DNA from: an uncultured Flavihumibacter sp.
Lineage (GTDB): Bacteria > Bacteroidota > Bacteroidia > Chitinophagales > Chitinophagaceae
Assembly (NCBI GenBank): GCA_902168105.1
Contig: CABHOY010000071.1
Span: 1-64,000 of the forward strand
Length of the DNA: 64,000 nucleotides
Reading direction: 5' to 3'
Below, piece after piece: positions 8,682-17,760 of the stretch. Position numbers and translations under genes: made by a program. The notes under the pieces were generated by a model. It was not told the DNA's origin, searched no databases, and worked only from the letters and a program-made list of their open reading frames with translations. Numbering within the stretch: position 1 is the first letter of the stretch; every line of letters begins with the position of its first letter.

Positions 8682-9203
8682 CTACCATAGATAATGAGTC
8701 ACGACATATACAATAATGGCCGCGATTGTAACGCAAACGAGGGGTACGATAATCTCGTGAAGAAAGGCATTTCTCTTATCGTCCCATTCCTGGTTTATCT
8801 GAATTAACTCCCGCTCCATTTCCTGATCGCGTTCCAGTAGTTCTTGTCTTTTTCGCCAGGTTTTCAAGGCCGTTTGCGTTAGAGGCTCATTGTCAAAAAG
8901 CTCTTTATTAGGTGCACTGCTGGCATATTCTTCCATTTCGCTAATCAGTTTTTGATTGCGTAATTCATAATATATGCCTACCGCTGTTTCATGTTTGACA
9001 ATAATATTGTTAAGTAGCAAGAATTGGATATTGTTGCTACTTAAATACTCACGTATGGTTTCGTCATCAATAACAGTACTTTGAGAATCAGCAATCAATA
9101 ATTTCTCCAGTACGTAGCGTACTAACAACCGGTCCTGGTAAGAGGTTATTTTATTTAGTAAGCCGGTATAATGACCGGTATTACGATTAGGGATCTTCAA
9201 CAT
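8682..9203 (-). CDS. Hypothetical tail-anchored membrane protein
   Basis: 173 aa with no recognised domain. Residues 1-140 are hydrophilic and helix-prone, with a charged stretch (WRKRQELLERDQEMERELIQ) that could be coiled coil. One C-terminal membrane span (about 148-172, HEIIVPLVCVTIAAIIVYVV) would leave the N-terminal part in the cytoplasm. No signal peptide. It sits between the thioredoxin-like gene and the divergent GT-C-like gene with no clear operon partner. Confidence 0.6.
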   Translation of the reverse strand: MLKIPNRNTGHYTGLLNKITSYQDRLLVRYVLEKLLIADSQSTVIDDETIREYLSSNNIQFLLLNNIIVKHETAVGIYYELRNQKLISEMEEYASSAPNKELFDNEPLTQTALKTWRKRQELLERDQEMERELIQINQEWDDKRNAFLHEIIVPLVCVTIAAIIVYVVTHYLW

Positions 9204-9369
9204 ATTTTTAAACTAGCATTGATATATAAAATATCCAAATCTCATATCCGGGTCGGGCAAATGCCCATTTTGTACTCATTGTACAACTAAATTTCTCCCT
9301 ATCTCCTAACTATTACTCTCTGTATACCCCATAACTTTAAAAGACCCGTTAACCACAATTAAACTCCCC

Positions 9370-10842
9370 ATGAGTAACCCGAGCCTCAAAGAATACATTT
9401 TTAAAGACCCCAATAACCGCCCTTACGTTTGGACAGCCATTATCGGGATCATCCTACAGCTATTATTCTTCAAATACCTCTATCCTTTTGCCAGCTACAT
9501 CAATGGAGACTCTTTTGTGTACATACAAACTGCATATCAGAACCTACCTATTAATACCTATCCTGTAGGATACTCAATGTTCATACGTTTGTTCAGCGTA
9601 TTTACACATTCGGATACTGTCCTCGTTGTGTTTCAATACCTGATGCTACAAGCCAGCCTGTTGTCATTAGTGTTTACATTATTTTATTTTTATAATCCGC
9701 ACAGATATACCAGGATCGGGTTGTTCGGATTCATGCTGTTTAATCCGGTGTTCCTATATTTGGCGAATTATGTATCCAGCGATACCTTATTCCTGACACT
9801 TAGCATTACCTGGTTTACTATATTATTATGGATTGTTTACCGGCCTTCGCGGAAACTAATGATATATCACGCCATAGTATTGTTCCTGGCATTCACAGTG
9901 CGGTATAATGCATTGTACTACCCTTTGATCGCTGGTATTGCATTTTTGCTTTCGAAACAAAGTATACTGCAAAAGATATTGGGTCTGGTTGTTTGTATAA
10001 TACTGATAGAAGGTTTTATTGAATATAATAAGGCTAAATATTACGAGCTCAGTAAAAAGAGGATCTTCACTCCCTTTACCGGCTGGCAAATGGCCAACAA
10101 TGCAATGTATGCTTACAAGTTCGTCCCTAAAGAGCAACGAAAGCCAGTACCTAAAAAGTACCAGCCCCTGGATAAAATGATAAGGGAGTATTTTGATAGT
10201 ACTTTCAATAATCCTATGTACCCACATGAAATGATGATGGCCAGTACTATCTATATGTGGACTCCTACCGCCCCGTTACGTACCTACATGCAAAACCGAT
10301 TTAAGAAAGACTCTACAGCCTCCGAACTTAAACGTTGGGCCAGCGTATCTCCGTTATATGAAGAGTACGGCAAATATATTATCAAACAATATCCGTTAAC
10401 GTTTGCTAAATATTATCTATGGCCCAATGCACTAAAGTATTATGCCCCGCCAATTGAATTCCTGGAACATTACAGTACGAATGTAGATAGTGTACACCCT
10501 ATTGCACAACAATGGTTCGACTATAGAAGCAATAAAATCACCACCAAGTTCAAAGACTTTAAAGTAGATATATTGAACTTCTATCCTATCCTGGTAGGTA
10601 CCATGAATGTGATCTTCTTCCTGGGAATGATCGGGTTTCTTTTATTACAAGGTTATAAACAACAGCCGTTATTGGGTAAGGGACTGTTACTCGTTGTCTG
10701 CCTCTGGCTAACAAACTTTGGTTTCAGCATCTTTGCGTCGCCCATTGCGTTGCGGTTCCAGCTATTTCCCATACTGGTCATGACTTCCTTTGCGTTCCTG
10801 TTTATGGAATTTGTTATAAAAGAAGCCACCAAAAAAGAATGA
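9370..10842 (+). CDS. Polytopic membrane protein, GT-C glycosyltransferase-like (paralogue of 19390-20829)
   Basis: 490 aa with about ten hydrophobic segments. An early extracytoplasmic loop carries DSFVYIQTAYQNLPINTYPV, a DS.xY motif reminiscent of the acidic first-loop residue of GT-C glycosyltransferases (GT39/ArnT/RgtA-like). A long soluble segment lies near 230-370. It shares SDTLFLxLS, LAFTVRYNALYYPL and GWQMANNAMYAY with the protein at 19390-20829, so the two are clear paralogues. It meets the 112-aa exported protein tail to tail with no gap. Family membership is inferred from topology and motifs. It could modify surface glycans or lipoproteins linked to the SusCD module; that role is speculative. 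Confidence 0.7.
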   Translation: MSNPSLKEYIFKDPNNRPYVWTAIIGIILQLLFFKYLYPFASYINGDSFVYIQTAYQNLPINTYPVGYSMFIRLFSVFTHSDTVLVVFQYLMLQASLLSLVFTLFYFYNPHRYTRIGLFGFMLFNPVFLYLANYVSSDTLFLTLSITWFTILLWIVYRPSRKLMIYHAIVLFLAFTVRYNALYYPLIAGIAFLLSKQSILQKILGLVVCIILIEGFIEYNKAKYYELSKKRIFTPFTGWQMANNAMYAYKFVPKEQRKPVPKKYQPLDKMIREYFDSTFNNPMYPHEMMMASTIYMWTPTAPLRTYMQNRFKKDSTASELKRWASVSPLYEEYGKYIIKQYPLTFAKYYLWPNALKYYAPPIEFLEHYSTNVDSVHPIAQQWFDYRSNKITTKFKDFKVDILNFYPILVGTMNVIFFLGMIGFLLLQGYKQQPLLGKGLLLVVCLWLTNFGFSIFASPIALRFQLFPILVMTSFAFLFMEFVIKEATKKE

Positions 10843-11181
10843 TCACTGGTCTTCATCATCATATACCAGCACACTTGTCCAGGGCGGACCTAAAGGAGCG
10901 TCGTAAGTATAGGGAATCCCTCCTATAGTCACCCAGGTTAATGTGACACTAGTATACAGCGGCATACCTGCATTTACTGTAGGCTGTGTAGGGCTGGTCG
11001 CAAAGTTGCGGTAAGGAGACATTTCCGCTATTGTGATCCAACGGCTGGCACCATTAATAGTCACACGTGTACTTACCGTCATGTATAAATTATTCAATCC
11101 CCACCGGAATTTGAATGCAGTGATACCAGCTGCTATGGCCGACAGCCCGATAATAAATAATATTGTCCTTGCCCGTTTCAT
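10843..11181 (-). CDS. Small exported protein, third gene of SusC2-SusD2 operon
   Basis: 112 aa of unknown function. N-terminus MKRARTILFIIGLSAIAAGI is a signal peptide or single anchor. No cysteines. It is plainly homologous to the 114-aa protein at 23170-23514: both share MK-AR-IL at the start, GL-NL, NGASR, PYR-F, LYT, a GG-Y pair and an acidic end (YDDEDQ against YDDNGQ). Both lie directly downstream of a SusD gene (80-bp gap here). The conserved position suggests an accessory or cargo-like part of the SusCD system. No known domain could be assigned. Confidence 0.75.
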   Translation of the reverse strand: MKRARTILFIIGLSAIAAGITAFKFRWGLNNLYMTVSTRVTINGASRWITIAEMSPYRNFATSPTQPTVNAGMPLYTSVTLTWVTIGGIPYTYDAPLGPPWTSVLVYDDEDQ

Positions 11182-11261
11182 AGTTATAAAGGTTTAATTA
11201 AAGTTATAGCTAGAATAGACAAACACACATACTACATCCCGCTGCTGCTTTGGAGCCAACA

Positions 11262-12653
11262 TTAATATCCGATGTTCTGAACCAGGTTGCGATTCAGCAG
11301 AATATCACCATGGGGAATAGGAAATAACATTTTATAAGACCGCCACATCGTACCTTTTTTATTGGACAACGCAGACATTACAATATCCGCTTTACCATAA
11401 CGTTTCAGGTCCAGCCAGCGGTGTCCCCACTCTGTAAATAACTCCACCTGCCTTTCCCGTTCAATAGCGGTTAACAAGGCAAGACGATTCATAGCAGCTG
11501 AATATCCCAATCCTGCGCGAAGCCGCAGCACATTCAAATCTGCCCTGGCACCTGCAAAGTCGTTCATATAAGTCTTAGCTTCTGCACGGATCAGCAACAC
11601 TTCTGACAACCGCAATACTGCCAGGTAAGGCGTAGTTGATATCCCATTTTCCGCTAAGCGGTATTTCATGGGGTAATAATAAGTACTATCCTGTGTAGTA
11701 TCTTGTCCTATCCATTTCGTCAGACGTTGATCGTTTTGTTCAAAAACGTTCAATAATTGTTTATTCAGGAACAGGGGCTGACTTTCCAGGTCTGGGCCGT
11801 GTTCTAAAAACATTAATACCGCATCTTCGTTTACTCCGGTTGCATCAATAGTCTCCAGCCCCCAGATCAGTTCCTTGCTATCGGCAATGAATACATCCTG
11901 CGGCGCGCCAGACTTATACAGTCCGTTCTGTGCTATGACTTTATTAGCTTGCTCTTCCGCCGCCACCCAATTGCCCCGGTACAAGTATACGCGGGCCAAT
12001 AATGCACAAGCCGCCCATTTATTAGGACGTAGACGTTCAGATATTTCCGTCCGTGCATCACCCGCCATGTATGCCGTCTTTAATTTGTTTTCAGCGTCCA
12101 ACAGGTCCGTAACGATCTGTTGATATACTTTTCCTGTATCACTACGAGCAGCGGTAGTATTCGTTTTAATATCAGAAGTTGTCAGCAACGGTACATCGCC
12201 AAAGAAATTGACCAGGTAGAAATAACAGAAGGCCCGGATGAACTTTGCCTCCCCAGCCAGTTGTGTTTTCACGGCTGGATCCAGAGTATGGGATGCATTC
12301 AGCCCCTCCAATAACAAATTGCAATGCTGGACACAATAGTATAGTTGGCCCCAGAAAGGGCTATCATCAGCAGTTAAGGTATTCTCGTAACATCGCAAGT
12401 ATTCCTGGTTGCCTTCCATTAATTCCAGTTCATCACAATACAACCCGCAGAATATGGAAATCCCTCTACCTCCTGCTGACAAGCCGCTTGTGTTCATATA
12501 GGAGTAGATCCCCGCCATGACAGCAGCTGCATTCTCATTAGTGCTGTACACTTCCCCACCCACCATTTTATCAGATGAATCACCCACCTGTATTAACTTC
12601 CTGCATGACAGGCAGGCATAAAACAACAGGCAATATAAAAACAGTAAACGCAT
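11262..12653 (-). CDS. SusD/RagB-family lipoprotein (SusD2)
   Basis: 463 aa from the ATG at 12653. A longer in-frame start at 12698 would overlap SusC2 and put a hydrophilic stretch ahead of the signal peptide. Lipobox ACLSC is followed by RKLIQVGDSSDK. Typical SusD motifs: KFIRAFCYFYLVNFFGDVPL, RLSEVLLIRAEAKTYMNDFA, the C-terminal ERQVELFTEWGHRWLDLKR and FPIPHGDILLNRNLVQN. The gene lies 10 bp after SusC2 and would form the ligand-binding lid of that transporter. It is closer in composition to SusD3 than to SusD1. Confidence 0.93.
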   Translation of the reverse strand: MRLLFLYCLLFYACLSCRKLIQVGDSSDKMVGGEVYSTNENAAAVMAGIYSYMNTSGLSAGGRGISIFCGLYCDELELMEGNQEYLRCYENTLTADDSPFWGQLYYCVQHCNLLLEGLNASHTLDPAVKTQLAGEAKFIRAFCYFYLVNFFGDVPLLTTSDIKTNTTAARSDTGKVYQQIVTDLLDAENKLKTAYMAGDARTEISERLRPNKWAACALLARVYLYRGNWVAAEEQANKVIAQNGLYKSGAPQDVFIADSKELIWGLETIDATGVNEDAVLMFLEHGPDLESQPLFLNKQLLNVFEQNDQRLTKWIGQDTTQDSTYYYPMKYRLAENGISTTPYLAVLRLSEVLLIRAEAKTYMNDFAGARADLNVLRLRAGLGYSAAMNRLALLTAIERERQVELFTEWGHRWLDLKRYGKADIVMSALSNKKGTMWRSYKMLFPIPHGDILLNRNLVQNIGY

Positions 12654-12663
12654 AAGATAATAT

Positions 12664-15600
12664 TTAGAATTGATATTGAACACCCGCCTTAAAAACACGC
12701 AAAGACGGCAAAACAGTTCTGCTCAACGTTTCAGGGTCCAGTGACTGATAATTAGTAAAAGTGAATAGATTAACGACATTGTAGTAAAGCTTGCATTTTT
12801 TGAACTGCCAGGCCACAGTAACATTATTCACACGTATATACCAGACATCGGTAAAAATAGCTGTACTATTCAGGTACTTCCTATAATCCTGTTCTGATGA
12901 AGAAGCTTGTGTTGCCTTCTGTACTTGTGCATTATCACCTGTTTGCCTCCAACGGTCCATCACATAAACATGTTGGTTCCACATTGTTCCGGGCATATGC
13001 CCTTTGTCAATAATGGGGTTTTCCGCCATCCGCTTCATGTATTGCCCAGAACAGGACAGCTCCAAACGACGGAAAGTACCTGTAAAGCCAAAACCGCCAT
13101 AAAACTCAGGAGATATATTGATAGCCACCGTTCTGTCGTTTTCAGTAAGATCAGCTGCCATTATTATATTTCCCTGCCTGTTCCGGTATGAATATTCTCC
13201 ACTCTTAGGATCTACTCCATGAAAGTCATAGTAAAAAAGTTCCCGCAATGGACGTTTGAGCTGCGTCTGACCAGAAACAGAAGACAACATGCCCGGAAAA
13301 GAGAGCAGCATATTAGTTCCCCTGGAGATATTGAAATGCATCCGTAAGCCCCAGTTCCTATTCCGCAGTACAGTTCCATTCAATGTTAGTTCTACTCCTT
13401 TGTTCTGAATGGACACTGGCATATTTTGCTGAAGCGATCCGCCACCAGCCATTTCTGGCAAAGGATATTCCACCAGCTGGTGCTGCGACCGGTTATAGTA
13501 ATACGCAGCCTGTGCCTGCAGCCGGTTATCGAAGAATCCTACATCTACATTGATATCTCTCTTATAGGTAATCCCACCTGTTAAAGCACTGTTCTGTTGC
13601 CTGGCTGCTACAATCCCTGTTACGGACTGATAATTGCCAGAGCGCTGATAACTGCCCTCATACTGATAATCTTCAATCTGGTCATTACCTGTGGCCGACC
13701 AGCCTATTTGTATCCTGCCATAACTAAGGCAGGGAAGCGCATGCCGTGTAAAATCTTCCTTTCCAAACTCCCAACTTAATGCACCGCCTCCGAACGTATT
13801 CACCTGCTCGTCTTTTCCGAACCGGCTGCTGCCGTCTATCCGTAATGTGAGTTGCACGGAGTATTTATCTTTCCAGCCATAGCGCAAGTCTCCATATCCA
13901 CCGGCATACTTGTAGTCATTTCGTGTGCGAGCCGTCCTGACAACGGCGGCGGCGCCATAATTCAGTATATCCGCATCGCGACGATATCCTTCAGCATCAA
14001 TCGTCTTATTAATCGCATAAATACTGTTGTAAGTGGCGCCAAGTATCAATTCTACGCTGTGAGATTCTGTTTGCAATTTAAACTGGGCCGTCGGTTCGAT
14101 AACAAGCGTCTGCGAATGAAACTGGTTCTCAATTGAAGTAGCGGTAATATTCCCCTGGCCTTCCTCTCCTCTTTTCGCAATTGAATTGATTGAAGTAGAG
14201 CGGGCTCCCATGCGATGATAACCCGCTACTAAGACAACGCTCATCCAAGAGTTAACCCGGTAACTGGCATTAGTAGTAGCAAGCAAGTTGGATATAAGAT
14301 TCTTGAATTCCGGCATTGAAACAACCGAACTACCAAATGCATAACTGATCTTCCCATCCTTGAACAAGGCAGGTCCATTAGGAGGTAGTATAATACCTGC
14401 GGTATAGTCTGCACCCGGCAACCTCGTATTGTTGAGATTTGCCGCCCCGGTGAGCGAAAGAGACAATCTGTTATCTATCAATTTCGTGTTAATACTGCCG
14501 TGAAGCCCAAACTTACGATCCCCGTAATGCTCACCCTCTCGCATAAATACACTCGAGTTTTCCCGGTAATTGAAGTTTACCCGGTATTGCCTGACAGGTT
14601 TTCCCTCAGTGATCGTTACGCTCGCATCCCGGTACCAGGCAGTATTACCTATCAATACCTTCTGCCAGTCTGTATACCCCGTAGAATCCCACACGAGTAC
14701 ATCCGGGGCTTTTCCCCTTGTGGGTTGTAAGCCGTCATGCATCCATGCTTCCCGCCGCATCTCCAGGTAGTCACTGGTATGCAGTAATGCCTCTCTACGC
14801 GGTACGTGCCCGAAACCATAAGCAACATCCGCAGTAATCACCTTTTTGCCTGTATAACGTGCTCTCTTTGTGTAGATCTTTATGACGCCATTGGCGCCCC
14901 TGGCGCCATACAATGCTGTAGCTGCGGCACTTTTCAACACGACTATCGTGTCTATATCTGCCGGTGAAAAATAGGATAAAGTGGAACTGTATGGGCTCAT
15001 AGTACCTTCCCCTCCTTTAAAATAAGGCCACACCGGCACTTCGTCGACGATATACAATGGCTGACTGCTCCTGGCCAGACTGGTAGGCCCTCGTATCTCC
15101 ACGTTAATGCTTGCCGCAGGCCGCCCGCTGCTCCGCTGCATGCTAACACCGGTTTCCTTCGACATAAGATCATCCAATATATTTGAGCGGGCATTCATGG
15201 CAATATCCCCGATCCTGAAAAGATGTTGCACTTTCCGTAACGACGTATCATTAGGTGGTCGCACCGCCTTTACCACATGCGGTTTGGCGTTATATACAGG
15301 GAGTTGCGGTGCAGCAACCACATTTTCATGTGGCATCACCGTACTGCGAATAGCTGTCAAATCAGGCCTTCTGCGCAAGCTGATATGCGTTCCTCTTACC
15401 AGGCACTCAACCGGTCTGTCCTTAAATAACATGGCCAGGAACCGCTTTAATGGCATGTTATTACATTTTACAGGTAACATGATCGAGGGATCTACACGAT
15501 CATTATTCACCATCCTGTATCCCTTTTTCTCCAGTACACTGATCACCTTCTTCAGCGTCATGCTGTCCTTTGAGATCGTAATAAGAGAATCTCTTATCCG

Positions 15601-15696
15601 CGACTGTCCACATACAGTACTCACAGTACAGGAACAAGCCAACGATACGACAATGCCTCTAATAAGCCGGCCACAGGTGAGGGTAAATATGGTCAT
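12664..15696 (-). CDS. SusC/RagA TonB-dependent transporter with STN domain (SusC2)
   Basis: 1010-aa outer-membrane transporter. Signal peptide (1-30), STN domain (about 35-110, SKDSMTLKKVISVLEKKGYR), then a linker and directly the plug (SQPLYIVDEVP; VVLKSAAATALYGARGANGV) and barrel ending DPETLSRTVLPSLRVFKAGV. The carboxypeptidase-regulatory-like domain present in SusC1 is missing. The plug signature deviates from the standard (KSAAATALYGARGA instead of KDADATAIYGSRGA). It is divergent from sigma2-FecR2-AraC-like. The AGTAC-type promoter motif of the other SusC genes was not found upstream. Confidence 0.94.
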   Translation of the reverse strand: MTIFTLTCGRLIRGIVVSLACSCTVSTVCGQSRIRDSLITISKDSMTLKKVISVLEKKGYRMVNNDRVDPSIMLPVKCNNMPLKRFLAMLFKDRPVECLVRGTHISLRRRPDLTAIRSTVMPHENVVAAPQLPVYNAKPHVVKAVRPPNDTSLRKVQHLFRIGDIAMNARSNILDDLMSKETGVSMQRSSGRPAASINVEIRGPTSLARSSQPLYIVDEVPVWPYFKGGEGTMSPYSSTLSYFSPADIDTIVVLKSAAATALYGARGANGVIKIYTKRARYTGKKVITADVAYGFGHVPRREALLHTSDYLEMRREAWMHDGLQPTRGKAPDVLVWDSTGYTDWQKVLIGNTAWYRDASVTITEGKPVRQYRVNFNYRENSSVFMREGEHYGDRKFGLHGSINTKLIDNRLSLSLTGAANLNNTRLPGADYTAGIILPPNGPALFKDGKISYAFGSSVVSMPEFKNLISNLLATTNASYRVNSWMSVVLVAGYHRMGARSTSINSIAKRGEEGQGNITATSIENQFHSQTLVIEPTAQFKLQTESHSVELILGATYNSIYAINKTIDAEGYRRDADILNYGAAAVVRTARTRNDYKYAGGYGDLRYGWKDKYSVQLTLRIDGSSRFGKDEQVNTFGGGALSWEFGKEDFTRHALPCLSYGRIQIGWSATGNDQIEDYQYEGSYQRSGNYQSVTGIVAARQQNSALTGGITYKRDINVDVGFFDNRLQAQAAYYYNRSQHQLVEYPLPEMAGGGSLQQNMPVSIQNKGVELTLNGTVLRNRNWGLRMHFNISRGTNMLLSFPGMLSSVSGQTQLKRPLRELFYYDFHGVDPKSGEYSYRNRQGNIIMAADLTENDRTVAINISPEFYGGFGFTGTFRRLELSCSGQYMKRMAENPIIDKGHMPGTMWNQHVYVMDRWRQTGDNAQVQKATQASSSEQDYRKYLNSTAIFTDVWYIRVNNVTVAWQFKKCKLYYNVVNLFTFTNYQSLDPETLSRTVLPSLRVFKAGVQYQF

Positions 15697-15800
15697 CTAT
15701 TTATGATTTAGGTTTTTAACCAAAAGGAAATTGTCCCCGCCTTTTATACTAGTCTCATAAACTGCATTATTCTTCGTGCCTCTAATGCTATTTTTTTTCT

Positions 15801-15845
15801 TTAACTACTCATTAACCTCCAATGGACGATCATTTGATAATTTGC
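15801..15845 (+). promoter_or_regulatory. TTAAC direct-repeat promoter upstream of sigma2
   Basis: TTAAC at 15801-15805 and 15812-15816 (11-bp step), 21 bp, then TAATTTGC at 15838-15845, which keeps the TAnnTT core. If this is the promoter, the ATG at 15822 is upstream of transcription and the ATG at 15885 is the true sigma2 start. Confidence 0.5.
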
Positions 15846-15884
15846 CACTCAATCAATACAACTTACTTATCAAATTTTCATCAA

Positions 15885-16442
15885 ATGCAGCAAAACGAGC
15901 ATGTTAATGATCTGCAACTGATAGAGCAGATAAAAAACGGGGACATACAGGCGCTTGCAGTGTTATATACACGCTACCATAAGCCGCTCGTAATGATGGC
16001 CCGCACCCTATCCCCTACTAAAGACGAAGCAAGCGACGTAGTGACGGAAGTCTTACTGTCATTGCTTAACAGAGGAAACCGCCTGAAGATCAAAACAAGC
16101 GTAAAGACATATCTGTACAAGGCCGTACGTTACCGGTGCATCACTATGTACGCTTTAACAAACCGGGAAGATGAGCTTCAGAAAGAATATGGCAAGCACC
16201 TGACAGACTATGAACCCGCACTCAACCGGATGGAAGTGGCTGAGATACATCATGCATTACAAACAGCAGTAAATTCGCTGCCGGCCCAGATGAAAAAAGC
16301 TATTGAACTTTCTTATCTGCAGGAAAAAGAAAAACAGGAGGTAGCAACCGCATTGGGCATTGAGCTATCCACGCTCACCAAATATATAAAAGAAGCCCTC
16401 ACACGCCTCAGGCAGATCCCCGGGTTAAAAAACTTTTACTAG
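15885..16442 (+). CDS. FecI-type ECF sigma factor (sigma2)
   Basis: 185 aa from the ATG at 15885. The alternative at 15822 adds 21 residues unlike any sigma N-terminus and lies within the promoter. Region 2: QALAVLYTRYHKPLVMMART, then ASDVVTEVLLSLLNRGNRLK. Region 4: KQEVATALGIELSTLTKYIK, then EALTRLRQI. Its recognition helix (STLTKYIKEAL) differs markedly from sigma1, sigma3 and sigma1b (all with a KNH/KNQ core), predicting a different promoter. FecR2 follows after 49 bp. Region 2 also lacks the WLWDRR-like aromatic motif of sigma1. Confidence 0.9.
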   Translation: MQQNEHVNDLQLIEQIKNGDIQALAVLYTRYHKPLVMMARTLSPTKDEASDVVTEVLLSLLNRGNRLKIKTSVKTYLYKAVRYRCITMYALTNREDELQKEYGKHLTDYEPALNRMEVAEIHHALQTAVNSLPAQMKKAIELSYLQEKEKQEVATALGIELSTLTKYIKEALTRLRQIPGLKNFY

Positions 16443-16491
16443 AGAAACATTGTTCTGATAAGGAAACTTTACATTTATACAAATAGCCTGC

Positions 16492-17655
16492 TTGGACAAA
16501 GAACAGATAATGCAGTTGGTGATTGATGAACTGGTGGGAGATATCTCACCGGAAGATGACCGCATGTACCGCCAGCTGCTGCGGGAAGATCCTGCTGCTG
16601 CCACTCTTCGCGACGATGTCATTAAATTACTTACAGAAGGAGACATGCAAGGGGTGCTGGAAGACAAGCTATCATTAGAACATGCACTCAAAAAACTGAA
16701 GGCACAGAAAACTAAAAAAAGGAACCGCTTCTTTCGCGGGCCAGGAGCTGTTATTATACTATTCCTTTTAATTGTGACGGGCATCTTCAGCGTCAGGTAT
16801 CAGCAACAGGCAACAAAGTCAAAAAACACCACAGATCTGCAGGCTATCCTGTATAAGTATCCATTACTGATGTTCAGCGATGAAAGCTTTATCAGGCTGG
16901 ATGCAGTTACTGTAAATAGGGAGCCTAATATAACGTCGGACGAGCAACATAAAACCTTTCATATTAAGGGACCTATCAACCATTTCAATGAGGCCACACT
17001 CATTTCTGCTCGGGGTGAAAGTTACAAACTGATATTGCCAGATGGCACTGATATATATGTTGACGGTAAAACGTCGGTGACATTCTTCTGCCATCGTCCG
17101 GTATCCCATCGTGAGATAGCAGTCAGCGGCCAAGTATTCATAAAAGCCGCCCATGACCCGAAACGTCCTTTTGTTATCAACCTCCCACAAGAAGGCAAAG
17201 TAAGCGTATTAGGCACCTCCTTCAACGTCAATACCGACGAAAAGGGACATCTGCAAGTAGCATTGAAAGACGGAAAAGTCAATGTGCAAAACGGGAAAAG
17301 AATAGCAACCCTGGATCCTGGCTTTGCCGCCAGCTGGCAAAAAGGCAAAGAGATCAGCAAAAAGAAGTTTGACGAAGAAGAGGTACTATCCTGGTTAAAA
17401 GGCCGGCATAGCTGTGTCAACGCTACATTACGGGATATGGCCTATATTCTGGAACGCCGGTATCCATACAAGGTTAGTATCGATGTACCTTCGGCTGAAG
17501 ACACCTCCCATTTTATTAGCGGGCAAATGGACAGGGATATTTCCATTGAAGATTTTCTTACTATGGCAGTAACCTACCCAACACACGATAAATTCCGTTA
17601 TCATTTTGACAAGGATAGTGTATTCCACATCTCATTAACTCAGCCCCGTAATTAA
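16492..17655 (+). CDS. FecR-family anti-sigma factor (FecR2)
   Basis: 387 aa read from a TTG at 16492 (DKEQIMQLVIDELVGDISPEDD), chosen because FecR1 and FecR3 have the matching IEQLVL start. The first ATG (16510) would remove six residues of the conserved sigma-binding opening. Membrane span at about 84-104 (AVIILFLLIVTGIFS), periplasmic FecR domain (about 180-275, RGESYKLILPDGTDIYVDGK, VLGTSFNVNTDEKG), and C-terminal DUF4974-type region (about 315-385). It partners sigma2 and, by inference, the STN domain of SusC2. Confidence 0.9.
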   Translation: MDKEQIMQLVIDELVGDISPEDDRMYRQLLREDPAAATLRDDVIKLLTEGDMQGVLEDKLSLEHALKKLKAQKTKKRNRFFRGPGAVIILFLLIVTGIFSVRYQQQATKSKNTTDLQAILYKYPLLMFSDESFIRLDAVTVNREPNITSDEQHKTFHIKGPINHFNEATLISARGESYKLILPDGTDIYVDGKTSVTFFCHRPVSHREIAVSGQVFIKAAHDPKRPFVINLPQEGKVSVLGTSFNVNTDEKGHLQVALKDGKVNVQNGKRIATLDPGFAASWQKGKEISKKKFDEEEVLSWLKGRHSCVNATLRDMAYILERRYPYKVSIDVPSAEDTSHFISGQMDRDISIEDFLTMAVTYPTHDKFRYHFDKDSVFHISLTQPRN

Positions 17656-17760
17656 CTGCATTCAGGACCAGACTGGTCTATTAAATTAATATGTCAGGCA
17701 AAAGGGGAGAAACGAACCATTATCTGCTCCCGGCTGTTATACTCCAAACGCCGATAAAAA

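Noticed and set aside
9348..9363. TTAAC/TTAAA repeat upstream of the gene at 9370
   Set aside because: The step is 10 bp instead of 11 and the start codon follows within about ten bases, leaving no room for the TAnnTT box.
15107..15706. 199-codon forward ORF opposite the SusC2 N-terminus
   Set aside because: It is antisense to a well-supported STN/plug coding region and has no family motif or promoter; it is a long shadow frame.
15726..15760. GGAAAT with TATACTAG on the forward strand as an alternative FecI-type promoter for sigma2
   Set aside because: The FecR2 upstream region has a similar GGAAAC/TATAC pair but with spacing 5 bp shorter, so the two do not support one motif.
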